64,000 nucleotides of DNA from Clostridiales bacterium (GTDB lineage: Bacteria; Bacillota; Clostridia; Oscillospirales; Oscillospiraceae): NCBI GenBank assembly GCA_902363045.1, contig CABIYX010000015.1, positions 8,249-72,248 of the forward strand. Direction: 5' to 3'. How positions within the stretch are numbered: the first letter of the stretch is position 1; the number at the start of each line of letters is the position of its first letter. This document shows, piece by piece, positions 26,427 through 35,461 of this stretch. The notes beneath the pieces are model-generated. The model searched no databases. It saw only the letters and a program-made list of their open reading frames with translations, and had not been told where the DNA came from. A program made the position numbers and the translations under genes.

Positions 26427-27905
26427 TCATGCGGTCCCTCCAAAAATAGGGACTGTGACCGCCCGGACCGCCGGCTCCAGCAGGCCGGGGAACATCCCCA
26501 GCACCACCACGGCGGCGGTCAGAGCGCACAGGGTGATCCACATCAGCCAGGTGTCCTGCTGCCGCATCACCGCCCGGTGGTCAAATTTCTCACCCGGGAA
26601 AAAGGCCGTGGTCACGATGGGCAGCAGATAGCCTGCTGTCAGCAGGGCGGATACCATCAGCACCCCGACTCCCCAATAGGCCAGGGAGCCCTCCCCCGCC
26701 GCCAGCGCGCCCTCGGCCAGCAGCCACTTGCTCACAAAGCCCCCGGTGGGCGGGATCCCGATCAGAGACAGGGAGGCCAGCGTGAAGCACCACATGGTGA
26801 TGCCGTAGGCGCTGCCCACCCCCCGCATCTGGGACACCTGGGTGAGGTGGGTCTTGTAAATGATGGCGCCGGTGGCCATGAACAGGGCATTTTTCGCCAG
26901 GGCGTGGAACACCGCCTGGAACAGAGCCCCCTCCAGGGCCATAGGATGAAAGAGCATCAGCCCGAAGATCACATAGGAGACCTGACTGACGGTGGAGTAG
27001 GCCAGACGTTTTTTCAGGGTATCCTCCCGCAGAGCCAGGGTGGATCCCAGAAAAATGGTGACCAGCGCCAACACCAAAACCGCCCGCTGCGCCCAGCTCC
27101 CATCCAGAAAGGGCCAGCCGAACAGATAATACGCCACCCGAATGAGGGCCAGCACCCCCATTTTCGTAATCAGGCCGGACAGCACCGCCGAGGCGGGGGC
27201 CGGAGCCACCGGATGGGCGATGGGCAGCCAGGCGTGGAGAGGAAACATCCCCGCCTTACAGCCGAAGCCCACCGCCATCACAAAAAACACCGCCAGCAGC
27301 AGCCCCCGGTCCTGCACCGCCCGCGCCGGATCCAGCACACCCCCCGGGGTGAACAGATCCGTGGTGCAGAAGCCCTGGAGGAGGAACAGCCCCAGCAGCC
27401 CCAGGCCCGCCCCCGCCACAGAGAAGCCCAGATAGCGATAGGCGGCGTCAAACGCCTTCCGGGTCCCGATATGGAGCACCAGCGGGACGGACAGCAGGGT
27501 CATCATCTCATAGAACAGATAGAGGGTCACCAGGTTGCCCGACAGGCACACCCCCATCAGGGCCCCCAGGGTCAGCAGATAGAAGCCGAAAAAGCGCTCC
27601 CGGTGCCCCTCGTGGTTCATATACTCAAAGGCAAAAAAGGCCACCGCGAACCACACGGCACAGATCAGCTCCGCAAACAGGCGGCCCAGCGCGTCCGGCC
27701 GCAGCACGAACCGCACCCCCTCCGTCAGGGTGAGGAGCACAAGTGGCTCCCCCTCCATGCGGAACACCACGGCCACCAGCAGCAGCTGAACCGCCAGCAG
27801 CAGGGAGACCGCCCGCCGGCGCACCCGCAGGGTATGGATCCCCAGCACGCCGATCCCGCCCAGCACAGGCAGCAGAATGGGCAGCACCAGCCAGCCTCTC
27901 CACAT
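26427..27905 (-). CDS. NuoM/MrpD-type proton antiporter subunit
   Basis: This 492-residue, 13-14-helix membrane protein carries GFGCKAGMFPLHAWLPIAHP and SAVLSGLITKMGVLALI, the lysine-containing broken-helix region of proton-translocating subunits. LFYEMMTLLSVPLVLH near residue 125 holds the TM5 glutamate. GGAGGAGG lies 8 bases before the ATG. It is very close in motif wording to the 22887-24908 product, suggesting duplication within the operon. Confidence 0.86.
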   Translation of the reverse strand: MWRGWLVLPILLPVLGGIGVLGIHTLRVRRRAVSLLLAVQLLLVAVVFRMEGEPLVLLTLTEGVRFVLRPDALGRLFAELICAVWFAVAFFAFEYMNHEGHRERFFGFYLLTLGALMGVCLSGNLVTLYLFYEMMTLLSVPLVLHIGTRKAFDAAYRYLGFSVAGAGLGLLGLFLLQGFCTTDLFTPGGVLDPARAVQDRGLLLAVFFVMAVGFGCKAGMFPLHAWLPIAHPVAPAPASAVLSGLITKMGVLALIRVAYYLFGWPFLDGSWAQRAVLVLALVTIFLGSTLALREDTLKKRLAYSTVSQVSYVIFGLMLFHPMALEGALFQAVFHALAKNALFMATGAIIYKTHLTQVSQMRGVGSAYGITMWCFTLASLSLIGIPPTGGFVSKWLLAEGALAAGEGSLAYWGVGVLMVSALLTAGYLLPIVTTAFFPGEKFDHRAVMRQQDTWLMWITLCALTAAVVVLGMFPGLLEPAVRAVTVPIFGGTA

Positions 27906-27936
27906 CGTCACTTCCTCCTCCATTATGGGTGTTCAG

Positions 27937-29430
27937 TCAAAACAGGGCCAACCCCTGTTGGATCAGCCCGCGGATGGGCCCGAAGGCGGTCCCCAGCAGC
28001 AGATTGCCCGCCAGAAACAGCAGGATGACACACTTGCCCTCCCAATTTCCCCGCATCCAGACCACCGGCGCGTCCTCATTAGCCCGCGCCCGGCCCCAGA
28101 TGGCCAGAATGGCCGGGATATAGTACATTGCGTTCAGCACAGAGCTGGCCGCCAGCCCGAACAGAGCTGGCGCCGTCTGCCACTCCGCATCCAGCGCCGC
28201 CGCCGCGATGCAGTACTTGGCGGAAAACCCGGCCAAAAGGGGCAGGCCGCACAGGGACAGGCCGCCCACCGTAAAGGCCGCTCCTCCCAGCGGAGCCAGC
28301 CGGGCCGCGCCCCGCAGCTCACCCCAGTAGTGGCCGCCGGAGGCCCGGATCATCTCCCCCGCGCCCACGAAGATCATGGATTTGGTCATGGCGTGGGCCA
28401 GGATCTGATAGCAGGCCGCCGTCCATCCCGCCTCGCTCCCCAGCCCCAGGGCCAGAAAGATATAGGAGATCTGAGCCGAGGAGGAGTAGGCGATCATACG
28501 CTTGACCTCCTCCTGCCGCAGGGCGGCCACCGAGGCGAACAGCATCCCCGTCAGCCCCAGCAAAAACAGAAGATCGTCCATATAGGTGGAGACGATCAGC
28601 GCCGGACCGAACACCCGCAGGATCAGCTTCAGCAGCAGGACCAGGTAGCCCTTCAGCACCAGGCCGGACAGGATGGCGCTGGAGGCTGTGGTGGCGCTGG
28701 CATGGGCGTCCGGCAGCCAGGCGTGAAAGGGAAACTGGGCGCTTTTGATAGACAGGCCCAGCGTCATCAACAGGGCGGACACCACCAGGGGCAGGCTGTA
28801 CTCCCCCGACTGGACCAGCCGGGCCACCGCCTCCTCCAGGCCGGAGAACAGCAGCTGCCCCGTGATACAGTACAGCATGGCGATTCCCAGCAGCACCAAG
28901 CCGGAGCCCAGACAGCTGAAGATCAGATACCGGATGGCGGCCACCACGGAGCGCCCGCTCTCCTTGGCCGCCACCGCGACACAGGCGGTCACCGCCGCGA
29001 TCTCCACGAACACATAGCCGGTGAACAGGTCGTCGGTGTACACCATGGCCAGCAGCGCCCCAAACAGCAGCTGCATCAGCAGGCAGTACCAGCCCTGCCG
29101 GTCCGGCCGGACGTCCCGCCGCAGATCCTCCGCTCCGCCGCTGAGGGAGAGCAGCATCACCACGCTGAAGGTCAGGGCCAGCAGCGCCTCCAGAGGGCCG
29201 GCCCGCAGCTCGTTGCCCCAGGGGGCCGGGATATGCCCCATGGGATAGGAGAAGCTGGCCCCCGCCCCGCTCAGACGCGCCAGCAGCAGGGCGGACAGCC
29301 CCGCTACCCCCAGCTGCACCCCACGGACCAGCCGCAGCGCCCCGCCCTCCCGCCGGAGCAGGGGGACCAGGATCCCGCTGACCAGGGTGAGCATGATGCT
29401 GAGAAAGGGAATATTATATGACAAGGACAA
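27937..29430 (-). CDS. NuoN/MrpD-type proton antiporter subunit
   Basis: This 497-residue membrane protein is the most upstream of four antiporter-like subunits. The TM7 region reads GLSIKSAQFPFHAWLPDAHA and TM8 SSAILSGLVLKGYLVLLLK, the form usual in MrpD. FVEIAAVTACVAVA near residue 125 holds the TM5 glutamate. The start is a TTG. A second TTG two codons later has the better-placed AAAAGGA site, so the true N-terminus may be two residues shorter. Confidence 0.86.
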   Translation of the reverse strand: MSLSYNIPFLSIMLTLVSGILVPLLRREGGALRLVRGVQLGVAGLSALLLARLSGAGASFSYPMGHIPAPWGNELRAGPLEALLALTFSVVMLLSLSGGAEDLRRDVRPDRQGWYCLLMQLLFGALLAMVYTDDLFTGYVFVEIAAVTACVAVAAKESGRSVVAAIRYLIFSCLGSGLVLLGIAMLYCITGQLLFSGLEEAVARLVQSGEYSLPLVVSALLMTLGLSIKSAQFPFHAWLPDAHASATTASSAILSGLVLKGYLVLLLKLILRVFGPALIVSTYMDDLLFLLGLTGMLFASVAALRQEEVKRMIAYSSSAQISYIFLALGLGSEAGWTAACYQILAHAMTKSMIFVGAGEMIRASGGHYWGELRGAARLAPLGGAAFTVGGLSLCGLPLLAGFSAKYCIAAAALDAEWQTAPALFGLAASSVLNAMYYIPAILAIWGRARANEDAPVVWMRGNWEGKCVILLFLAGNLLLGTAFGPIRGLIQQGLALF

Positions 29431-29464
29431 TTCCTTTTCACCTCTTCTGCGTCGGAGTATTTTG

Positions 29465-29842
29465 TCACTCTTCTTCCGTCCCCCGCCGGGCCAGCATCAA
29501 GATCACATCCAGATTGACGCTGTGGTACTTCTGATACAGCCGGTGGGTCAGTGCCAAAAAGAGCGCCGTGGTGCTCACCGCCACCACGATCCCGGTGAGC
29601 ACCAGCCCGCCGGGTACCGGATTGATATAGGCGGCCGCTTCCGCCCCCGGCTCCACCATGGGGGCCTTCCCGCCGTTCACATAGCCCATGGCCGCCAGGA
29701 AGAGGAACACCGCCGTGTCCATCAGATTCAGACCGATGATCTTCTTGATCAGATTGGGATGGAGCAGAAGGGTCGCAAACCCAATGCTGAACAGCAGCAC
29801 CGCCGTCACATAAAACCGCTGTTCCACCAAAATCTCCAGCAC
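29465..29842 (-). CDS. mrpC: Na+/H+ antiporter subunit MrpC (NuoK-like)
   Basis: This 125-residue, three-helix protein is homologous to complex I subunit NuoK. IGFATLLLHPNLIKKIIGLN and LMDTAVFLFLAAMGY carry the conserved NuoK-type pattern, and LTGIVVAVSTTALFLAL forms the third helix. The start is GTG behind GGGAGGAG. It sits directly between the MbhE-MrpB fusion and the antiporter subunits, the usual Mrp order. Confidence 0.9.
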   Translation of the reverse strand: MLEILVEQRFYVTAVLLFSIGFATLLLHPNLIKKIIGLNLMDTAVFLFLAAMGYVNGGKAPMVEPGAEAAAYINPVPGGLVLTGIVVAVSTTALFLALTHRLYQKYHSVNLDVILMLARRGTEEE

Positions 29843-29845
29843 AGC

Positions 29846-30856
29846 TCACTCCTCCCTTCCCAAAAACAGGATGTAAAAGGTATACATGGTGCAGGCCACG
29901 ATGACGCCCACGCACAGATTCAACGGCAGGATCAGGCCGCCGCTGAGGATCTCACCAGGCGTCCCCTTGGGGACCTCCCAGCCCACGCCGTTGGCTCCGG
30001 TGAAGAAGGAATAGCCCTTCATCCCCGCGTAAGCCAGCAGGCAGAACACCGTCAGGCGGGTGGTGCGCCGGGTGGACAGCAGCTGGGCCATCCGCTCCTC
30101 CCCCAGCACCAGGGAGGCAAGGATCAGCCCGCCGCCCAGCACTGCCCCGCCGGAAAACCCTCCGCCGGGGCTGAGGTGGCCGTTGACGGTCACATAGATC
30201 CCAAACAGCAGGATCGCCGGGAGCAGCCCCCGCCCCAGCAGGGACATCAGCGTATCCGGCCCCCGGAAGGTCCACACCCGCAGCCGGGGACTGTGGAGCA
30301 GCAGCAGGGTGCTCCCCGCCGCCGCAAAGAGGACCGCCGATTCCCCAAAGGTGTCGAAGGCCCGGTACTCCAGGATCATTCCCGCCACCGCGTTTACCGC
30401 TCCGGTCTCCTCCACGCCGTCCTCCAGATAGCGGCGGGCCACCTCGTTCATAGCGGGGGCCTCCGGGTCCCCAAAGCGGGGCAGGGCCGCGGCGGTCAGC
30501 AGAAAAATACCGGCCAGCACCGCGGTCACGCACACGCTCAGCCCCCGGTAGAGGCCCAGCTGACGCCGCAGCCCCCCGGGCCGCCATCTGCGGGCAGGAC
30601 GCCGGTCCTCCCGCCGCTCCTCGGGCCGGTCCGCGGGAGGAGGTGCGCCCTTCATCCCCTTCTCCCGGCGCTCCCGATAGCGCATCAGGCGATAGGCCCC
30701 GAACTCCATGTCCCCGTGGGCCTCGATGTACTCCAGATACTCCAAAAATTCCTGGCGCTCCGGGTCCTCCGGCCCCTCCGGGCCGTCCGGCTCCTCCCCG
30801 CCGGCCCAGCGCAGGAACCGCTCATACCAGCCCTCACCCCGGATCTCATTCTTCAT
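29846..30856 (-). CDS. MbhE-MrpB fusion subunit with charged N-terminal extension
   Basis: This 336-residue protein has three parts. Residues 1-105 are very charged and proline-rich (EGPEDPERQEFLEYLEYIE, then PADRPEERREDRRP) and have no helices. Residues 110-215 match the MbhE / MrpA C-terminal type (EYRAFDTFGESAVLFAAAG). Residues 225-336 are MrpB-like (VNGHLSPGGGFSGGAVLGGG). MrpB proteins are normally about 140 residues. The ATG overlaps the preceding stop by 11 bases. The cytosolic extension is not a known part of Mrp complexes. Confidence 0.85.
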   Translation of the reverse strand: MKNEIRGEGWYERFLRWAGGEEPDGPEGPEDPERQEFLEYLEYIEAHGDMEFGAYRLMRYRERREKGMKGAPPPADRPEERREDRRPARRWRPGGLRRQLGLYRGLSVCVTAVLAGIFLLTAAALPRFGDPEAPAMNEVARRYLEDGVEETGAVNAVAGMILEYRAFDTFGESAVLFAAAGSTLLLLHSPRLRVWTFRGPDTLMSLLGRGLLPAILLFGIYVTVNGHLSPGGGFSGGAVLGGGLILASLVLGEERMAQLLSTRRTTRLTVFCLLAYAGMKGYSFFTGANGVGWEVPKGTPGEILSGGLILPLNLCVGVIVACTMYTFYILFLGREE

Positions 30857-31103
30857 CCCGTTCCATTCCTTTCAGGGCATTGATCTTCCGCAGCGTGAGG
30901 AAAAACAGCAGGCTGGTCACTCCCACGCCCACGGCGGCCTCTGTAATGGCCAGATCCGGCGACTCCAGCAAAAACCATAAAATGGACATGACCGCGGAGT
31001 AGGACATAAAAATGATGACCGCCGAAACCAGCCGCCGGCACAGCACCGTGGCCACGGCGCAGAAGATCAAAAACGACAGCAGCAGAAGTTCCAATCCGAT
31101 CAC
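30846..31103 (-). CDS. MbhD-like (DUF4040) antiporter subunit
   Basis: This 85-residue three-helix protein contains RRLVSAVIIFMSYSAVMSIL and ESPDLAITEAAVGVGVTSLL, the signature of MbhD or the corresponding C-terminal module of MrpA. Here it is a separate gene. It starts with GTG in a GTGA overlap with the mrpG stop, so it is translationally coupled. Confidence 0.85.
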   Translation of the reverse strand: MIGLELLLLSFLIFCAVATVLCRRLVSAVIIFMSYSAVMSILWFLLESPDLAITEAAVGVGVTSLLFFLTLRKINALKGMERDEE

Positions 31104-31429
31104 AGCTCCCGCTCTCCTTCCCCCATCAAATGGTCCGGCTCCATGCCCAGCCCGGTGATGACCTCCATCCGGGCGATCAGGTGAGCGGACACCGGGTTCA
31201 CCGCCCACAGGATGACCGCCAGCAGGACCAGCTTGGCCGTGTGGACCGTAAAGCCGCACAGCAGGGCCAGCCCCGCCAGGATCAGCAGCAGTCCCAGGGT
31301 GTCCGCCAGCGCGCTGGCCTGGAGCAGCTCCAGCGTCCGCCGGAAGCGGAACATCCCCACCGCGGCGATCACCACCACCAGCACGCCAAGGGCCAGCAGA
31401 CACACCGCCGCGAAACTCCGCACTGTCAT
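31100..31429 (-). CDS. mrpG: Na+/H+ antiporter subunit MrpG
   Basis: This 109-residue three-helix protein has the MnhG signature GMFRFRRTLELLQASALADT followed by LGLLLILAGLALL. It begins MTVRSFAAVCLLALG behind GGGGAGGAGCC. Its ATG overlaps the mrpF stop (ATGA) and its stop overlaps the next GTG, showing tight coupling. Confidence 0.92.
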   Translation of the reverse strand: MTVRSFAAVCLLALGVLVVVIAAVGMFRFRRTLELLQASALADTLGLLLILAGLALLCGFTVHTAKLVLLAVILWAVNPVSAHLIARMEVITGLGMEPDHLMGEGEREL

Positions 31430-31728
31430 GGCTCCTCCCCCCTCTTCTCCCGGTGCCGGCGGACCGAGATGCGGCTGAGCACCGCCACCGCCAGCAGATT
31501 CAGCAGCCCGTACAGGATCGCCACATCCACCAGATAGGACGCCTCCAGCAGATAGGACAGGATACACACCATCAGAACCACCACAGTGCAGATCAGGTTC
31601 AGCGCCACCAGCCGCTCTGTATACCGGGGGCCCTGAATGGCCCGCACCAGACAGGCCAGCATGGCCCCCATCAGCAAAAAGAGCGCCGCGGCCAGGCAGG
31701 CCCGCAGCTCAGGCGTACACTCAGCCAT
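31426..31728 (-). CDS. mrpF: Na+/H+ antiporter subunit MrpF
   Basis: This 100-residue three-helix protein contains AIQGPRYTERLVALNLI and DVAILYGLLNLLAVAVLSR, the MnhF/MrpF core with the conserved aspartate. The start MAECTPELRACLAAALF lies in the end of mrpE with an 8-base overlap. Confidence 0.92.
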   Translation of the reverse strand: MAECTPELRACLAAALFLLMGAMLACLVRAIQGPRYTERLVALNLICTVVVLMVCILSYLLEASYLVDVAILYGLLNLLAVAVLSRISVRRHREKRGEEP

Positions 31729-32194
31729 CCTGTTTTCCCTCCCACCGGCCCAGACGCCGGACAAATTCAGAGTCCTTGATTCCCGCGGCGAACTCCTGAT
31801 CCAGAGCATAGACGCACAGGCGTCCCCCGTGAAGCGCCACCGTCACGGTCCCCGGCGTCAGGGTGATGGAGTTTGCCAACAGAAACTGTGTCCCCGGCTC
31901 CCTCAGTCCGGGATCCATCCAACTCAGGCGGGGCGCGCCCCGCCGCCGCCCGGGACACAGGATCCGGAGGATCACCTGAAGATTCGCGGTCCACACCTCC
32001 CGCAGGAGAAGGGGCAGATACCCCACCGCGCGTAAAATCCCCTGCCAGAGCTTCCGTCCGCCCCAGAAGGGCAGGCCAAGCGCCCACTGGCAACCCCAGG
32101 CCACAAGGCCGGCCGCCAGCGCCCCGGCCCCCGCGATCTGGAGGCTCCAGCCCCCATTCAGCACCAGCCAGAGCAGAAACAGCAATACAAACAA
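31721..32194 (-). CDS. mrpE: Na+/H+ antiporter subunit MrpE
   Basis: This 157-residue protein has two N-terminal helices followed by the MnhE soluble domain. LREVWTANLQVILRIL and LANSITLTPGTVTVALHG are family signatures. It is the first gene of the operon and starts with TTG (MFVLLFLLWLVLNGG) 8 bases after AGGAG. A TATAAT-containing promoter lies about 75 bases upstream. Confidence 0.92.
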   Translation of the reverse strand: MFVLLFLLWLVLNGGWSLQIAGAGALAAGLVAWGCQWALGLPFWGGRKLWQGILRAVGYLPLLLREVWTANLQVILRILCPGRRRGAPRLSWMDPGLREPGTQFLLANSITLTPGTVTVALHGGRLCVYALDQEFAAGIKDSEFVRRLGRWEGKQDG

Positions 32195-32267
32195 ACGGAC
32201 CGCTCCTCTCCCGGATCATTCCATCCCTCACCGCCGGCCCTCTGTCCAGCGGCATAGACAGTTTTTT

Positions 32268-32296
32268 ATTATACCAAACCACATCGAAAAATGAAA
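32268..32296 (-). promoter_or_regulatory. Promoter of the Mrp-like antiporter operon
   Basis: On the minus strand a perfect TATAAT -10 box preceded by TGG lies 17 bases from a weak TTTCAT -35 box, in an A+T-rich stretch 75 bases upstream of mrpE. The next upstream gene, recN, points the same way but is closed by a terminator between them. Confidence 0.65.
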
Positions 32297-32356
32297 GATT
32301 TTCATAGAAAAAATTCCATTTTATTTTGTCTGGCCGCCGCCGTCCCGGGCCCATAC

Positions 32357-32394
32357 AAAAAACAGCAGACACCCGCAAAAGCGTGGTGTCTGCT
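32357..32394 (-). terminator. Intrinsic terminator of recN
   Basis: In the minus direction a 10-bp stem AGCAGACACC / GGTGTCTGCT with an 11-base loop is followed by GTTTTTT. It begins 5 bases past the recN stop and ends the nusB-to-recN operon. Confidence 0.9.
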
Positions 32395-32398
32395 CTGT

Positions 32399-34108
32399 TC
32401 ATGTCTGCGGCGCTTCTCCGCCCATGCGCTCCCGGAGCTGCTCCGCCTGGGCCAGCAGCTCCTCCGCGCTCTCCAGCAGCGCGGGTGTGACGGACGCTCC
32501 CCCGATGAGGCGGGCCAGCTCCTCCCGCCGCCGGGTCCGGTCCAGCCGTTCCAGCGCGGTGTAGGTCCGTCCGCCCCGCTCTCCCTTGCTCACGGCAAAG
32601 TGGGTGTCCGCCATGGCCGCGACCTGCGGCAGGTGGGTCACACACAGCACCTGCTTGCGCCGGGCCACCTGGGCCATCTTCTCCGCCACCTTCTGGGCCG
32701 CCCGGCCGGACACCCCTGTGTCCACCTCGTCAAAGACCAGGCTGCCGATCTCGTCCCCCTCCGCCAGCACGTTTTTCAGGGCCAGCATGATCCGGGCCAG
32801 CTCGCCGCCGGAGGCCACCTTCTGGATGGGCTTGAGCGCCTCCCCCAGGTTGGCCGACATGAGGAACTGGATCTCGTCCACCCCGGTCTCGTCCATCCCG
32901 GCCTCTCCGCCCTTGGGGGCAAATTCCACCTCAAAGCGGACCTTGGGCATATCCAGCTGGCGCAGCTCCTCCTGCACCCGGTCCCGCAGGGACTGGGCTG
33001 CGGCCTGTCTGGCCTGGGACAGGGCCTGCCCCCGCTTCCGCGCCTCCTTCTCCGCCTTGCCCAGCTCCTTTTCCAGCCGGGCGATGGTGTCATCCGCGTA
33101 CTGGATCTGGTCCAGCTCCTGCCGGCAGCGCTCCAGATAGGCCAGCATCTCCTCCACCGTGGGGCCGTACTTTTTCCGCAGGCGGTAGAGCAGGTCCAGC
33201 CGCTCCTCCACCTCGTCCAGCTCGCCCGGTGAGAAATCGAAGGTCCGGCTCAGGTCCCGGAGGCAGTCCGCCGCGTCGTCGGCGGCACACCGCAGGGCGG
33301 TGAGACGCTCCCCCAGCTCCCCCAGCTCCGGACTGATGGAGGCGACGCTCTGGACCGCCCCCTCCGCGTCGGCCACCAGAGCGCAGGCTCCGGGGCTGTC
33401 CTCGTCCCCGGACAGGGCAAACTCCGCCGCCCGCACCGCCTCCATCAGCCTTCCGGCACTGCGCAGCAGCGTCCTGCGGGCGTCCAGCTCCTCGTCCTCA
33501 CCCGGGCGCAGCTCGGCCCGCTCCAGCTCCCGGATCTGATAGTTCAGCGTATCCACCCGGCGGGAGCGCTCCGCCTCGTCCATCTGGAGGGCGGCGATCC
33601 GCCGCCGCAGCTCGTGCCAGCTGCGATAGGCCACCCCGTACTCCTCCAAAAGCGGCTCATGCCGGCCAAACCGGTCCAAGTAGCCCAGGTGGCTGGCGGG
33701 ATCCAGCAGCTGCTGGCCATCATGCTGGCCGTGGATGTTCAGCAGCTGCCGCCCCAACTCCCGCAGCTGGGCCACGGTGACCAGCCGGCCATCCACCCGG
33801 CACACGTTGCGCCCGTCCCCCTGAAGCTCCCGCTGGAGCAGCAGCTCCTCCCGGCCGGTGGAAAACCCGTTCTCCACCAGCCAGGCCAGGGGCGGGACCC
33901 CGGTGAACACCGCCGTGACCAGGGCAGAACGCGCCCCGGTGCGGATCAGCTCCCGGCTGGTCCGCTCCCCCAGCACCGCGCCGATGGAGTCAATGACGAT
34001 GGACTTGCCCGCCCCCGTCTCGCCGGTGAGGACGTTGAAGCCCACCTCAAAGCGGATGTCCGCCGACTCGATCAGGGCAATATTCTCAATATGCAGCAAG
34101 GAAAGCAT
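32399..34108 (-). CDS. recN: DNA repair protein RecN
   Basis: This 569-residue SMC-like ATPase acts in double-strand-break repair. Walker A is GETGAGKSIVID near residue 30. The ABC signature region LMSANLGEALKPIQKVASGGE and Walker B LVFDEVDTGVSGRAAQK are near 430-470. Long coiled-coil arms lie between. It is followed by a terminator. In Bacillus spoIVB and spo0A come next; here the Mrp operon does. Confidence 0.96.
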   Translation of the reverse strand: MLSLLHIENIALIESADIRFEVGFNVLTGETGAGKSIVIDSIGAVLGERTSRELIRTGARSALVTAVFTGVPPLAWLVENGFSTGREELLLQRELQGDGRNVCRVDGRLVTVAQLRELGRQLLNIHGQHDGQQLLDPASHLGYLDRFGRHEPLLEEYGVAYRSWHELRRRIAALQMDEAERSRRVDTLNYQIRELERAELRPGEDEELDARRTLLRSAGRLMEAVRAAEFALSGDEDSPGACALVADAEGAVQSVASISPELGELGERLTALRCAADDAADCLRDLSRTFDFSPGELDEVEERLDLLYRLRKKYGPTVEEMLAYLERCRQELDQIQYADDTIARLEKELGKAEKEARKRGQALSQARQAAAQSLRDRVQEELRQLDMPKVRFEVEFAPKGGEAGMDETGVDEIQFLMSANLGEALKPIQKVASGGELARIMLALKNVLAEGDEIGSLVFDEVDTGVSGRAAQKVAEKMAQVARRKQVLCVTHLPQVAAMADTHFAVSKGERGGRTYTALERLDRTRRREELARLIGGASVTPALLESAEELLAQAEQLRERMGGEAPQT

Positions 34109-34139
34109 GGTACTCCCTCATTTCCTTCCAGACAGCGGA

Positions 34140-34589
34140 TCACTTCAGAAGCTTGTGGACCTCCTGGATGAACTGCTCCGCCAGATCGTTGTCACGCATG
34201 ATCAGGATGCCCACGTCATCCCCCGCCAGACTGGCCACCATGCCTGATATGTCCATATTGTCCAGGGCTGAGCAGGCCGCGGAGGCCAGACCCGGCATGG
34301 TCCGCACCACCACGATATTCTGCGCCACGTCCACTGAGGTGACGCCCTCCTTAAAAATGTTTCGGAGCCGGATGTCGGAGTCCGCCAGCCCCCTCCGGTC
34401 GGAGGACGCGTACCGGTATCCGCCGCCGGCCAGCTCCTTCACCAGCCGCAGCTCCTTGATGTCCCGGGAAATCGTGGCCTGGGTGGCGGAGTACCCTCTG
34501 GCCCGCAGCTCATCCAGCAGCTGCTCCTGGGTCTCCACATTCACGCTCTGGATGATGTTCAGGATCTCCGTCTGACGCGCACGCTTCAT
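34140..34589 (-). CDS. argR: Arginine repressor
   Basis: This 149-residue regulator has an N-terminal winged helix (DELRARGYSATQATISRDI near residues 25-43) and a C-terminal hexamerisation/arginine-binding domain (TMPGLASAACSALD and SLAGDDVGILIMRD). It controls arginine synthesis and catabolism in an arginine-dependent way. The ATG overlaps the nadK stop by 4 bases. Linkage with recN is conserved in Firmicutes. Confidence 0.95.
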   Translation of the reverse strand: MKRARQTEILNIIQSVNVETQEQLLDELRARGYSATQATISRDIKELRLVKELAGGGYRYASSDRRGLADSDIRLRNIFKEGVTSVDVAQNIVVVRTMPGLASAACSALDNMDISGMVASLAGDDVGILIMRDNDLAEQFIQEVHKLLK

Positions 34590-35458
34590 GGCGCATATCC
34601 TCCTAATTTCTGATTGATGACCTGGTAAAAGCTGCGGCCCGCCAGCTGGACCAGCCGCGTGCTGTACTGGGACTGGGTGATCTCCACCCGCTCATTGGCT
34701 GTGACACGGAGCACCTTGCCCCCGTCCACCGACAGGTAGAGGTGCTTCCGGCTCCCCTTGGGCATCTGCACGGTGATCCGCCGTCCGGCGTCCAGCACCA
34801 TGGCCCGGGAACTGAGCTGGTGGGCGCACACCGGCGTGACCACGATGCACCGGGAGTTGGGCTCCACGATGGGTCCGCCCGCCGACATGGAGTAGGCGGT
34901 GGACCCTGTGGGGGTGGCCACAATGACGCCATCCCCCATGATCCGCTGGACCAGCACCTGGTCGGCCAGCACCTCCACCTCCGCCACCCGGGCCATGGAG
35001 CCCTTGGAAAAGACCACGTCGTTCAGGGCCAGGTCCTGGCTGAGCTGCTTCTCCCCCCGGAACAGCCGGATGTCCAGCATCATCCGCTCCTCCGTCACAA
35101 AGTGCCCCTTGGCCAGGGGGACCAGCAGGGAGAGCTCCGTCCGCTCCAGCTCCGCCATAAAGCCCACGCTGCCCATGTTCACCCCCAGGATGGGCACTCC
35201 GTGAAGGGTGGCGTCCCGGGCTGCGTGGAGGATGGTCCCATCCCCGCCGAAGCAGACCAGCAGGTCCGCCTTGGGGAGCTCCTCCTCCAGCTTGTGGAGG
35301 GCTGCCTGACGGGGCAGCTCCAGCCGCTCCCCCTTCTTGGGGACGAAGGGCAGACACAGCACCGTCTCCGCGCCGGCCTTCCGCAGGATCCGGTCCGCCT
35401 CCAGCGCGGTCCGCAGGCCCCGGTCCCGGTAGGGGTTGGAGCTTAAAATGATCCTCAT
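34586..35458 (-). CDS. nadK: NAD kinase
   Basis: This 290-residue enzyme phosphorylates NAD to NADP. The GGDGT motif is seen in LLVCFGGDGTILHAAR near residue 75, and the second glycine-rich motif ATPTGSTAYSMSAGGPI near 175. It is located between tlyA and argR, as in many clostridia. Confidence 0.96.
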   Translation of the reverse strand: MRIILSSNPYRDRGLRTALEADRILRKAGAETVLCLPFVPKKGERLELPRQAALHKLEEELPKADLLVCFGGDGTILHAARDATLHGVPILGVNMGSVGFMAELERTELSLLVPLAKGHFVTEERMMLDIRLFRGEKQLSQDLALNDVVFSKGSMARVAEVEVLADQVLVQRIMGDGVIVATPTGSTAYSMSAGGPIVEPNSRCIVVTPVCAHQLSSRAMVLDAGRRITVQMPKGSRKHLYLSVDGGKVLRVTANERVEITQSQYSTRLVQLAGRSFYQVINQKLGGYAP

Positions 35459-35461
35459 GCC

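Noticed and set aside
26112..28028. 638-codon plus-strand ORF opposite the antiporter genes
   Set aside because: Same effect as opposite polC; the product is Gln/His/Arg-rich and the minus strand encodes conserved NuoL/M-like proteins.
22887..32194. Group 4 energy-converting hydrogenase
   Set aside because: No nickel-site large subunit, small subunit or ferredoxin-like protein is encoded in or next to the operon. All ten genes are membrane Mrp/NuoL-type subunits.
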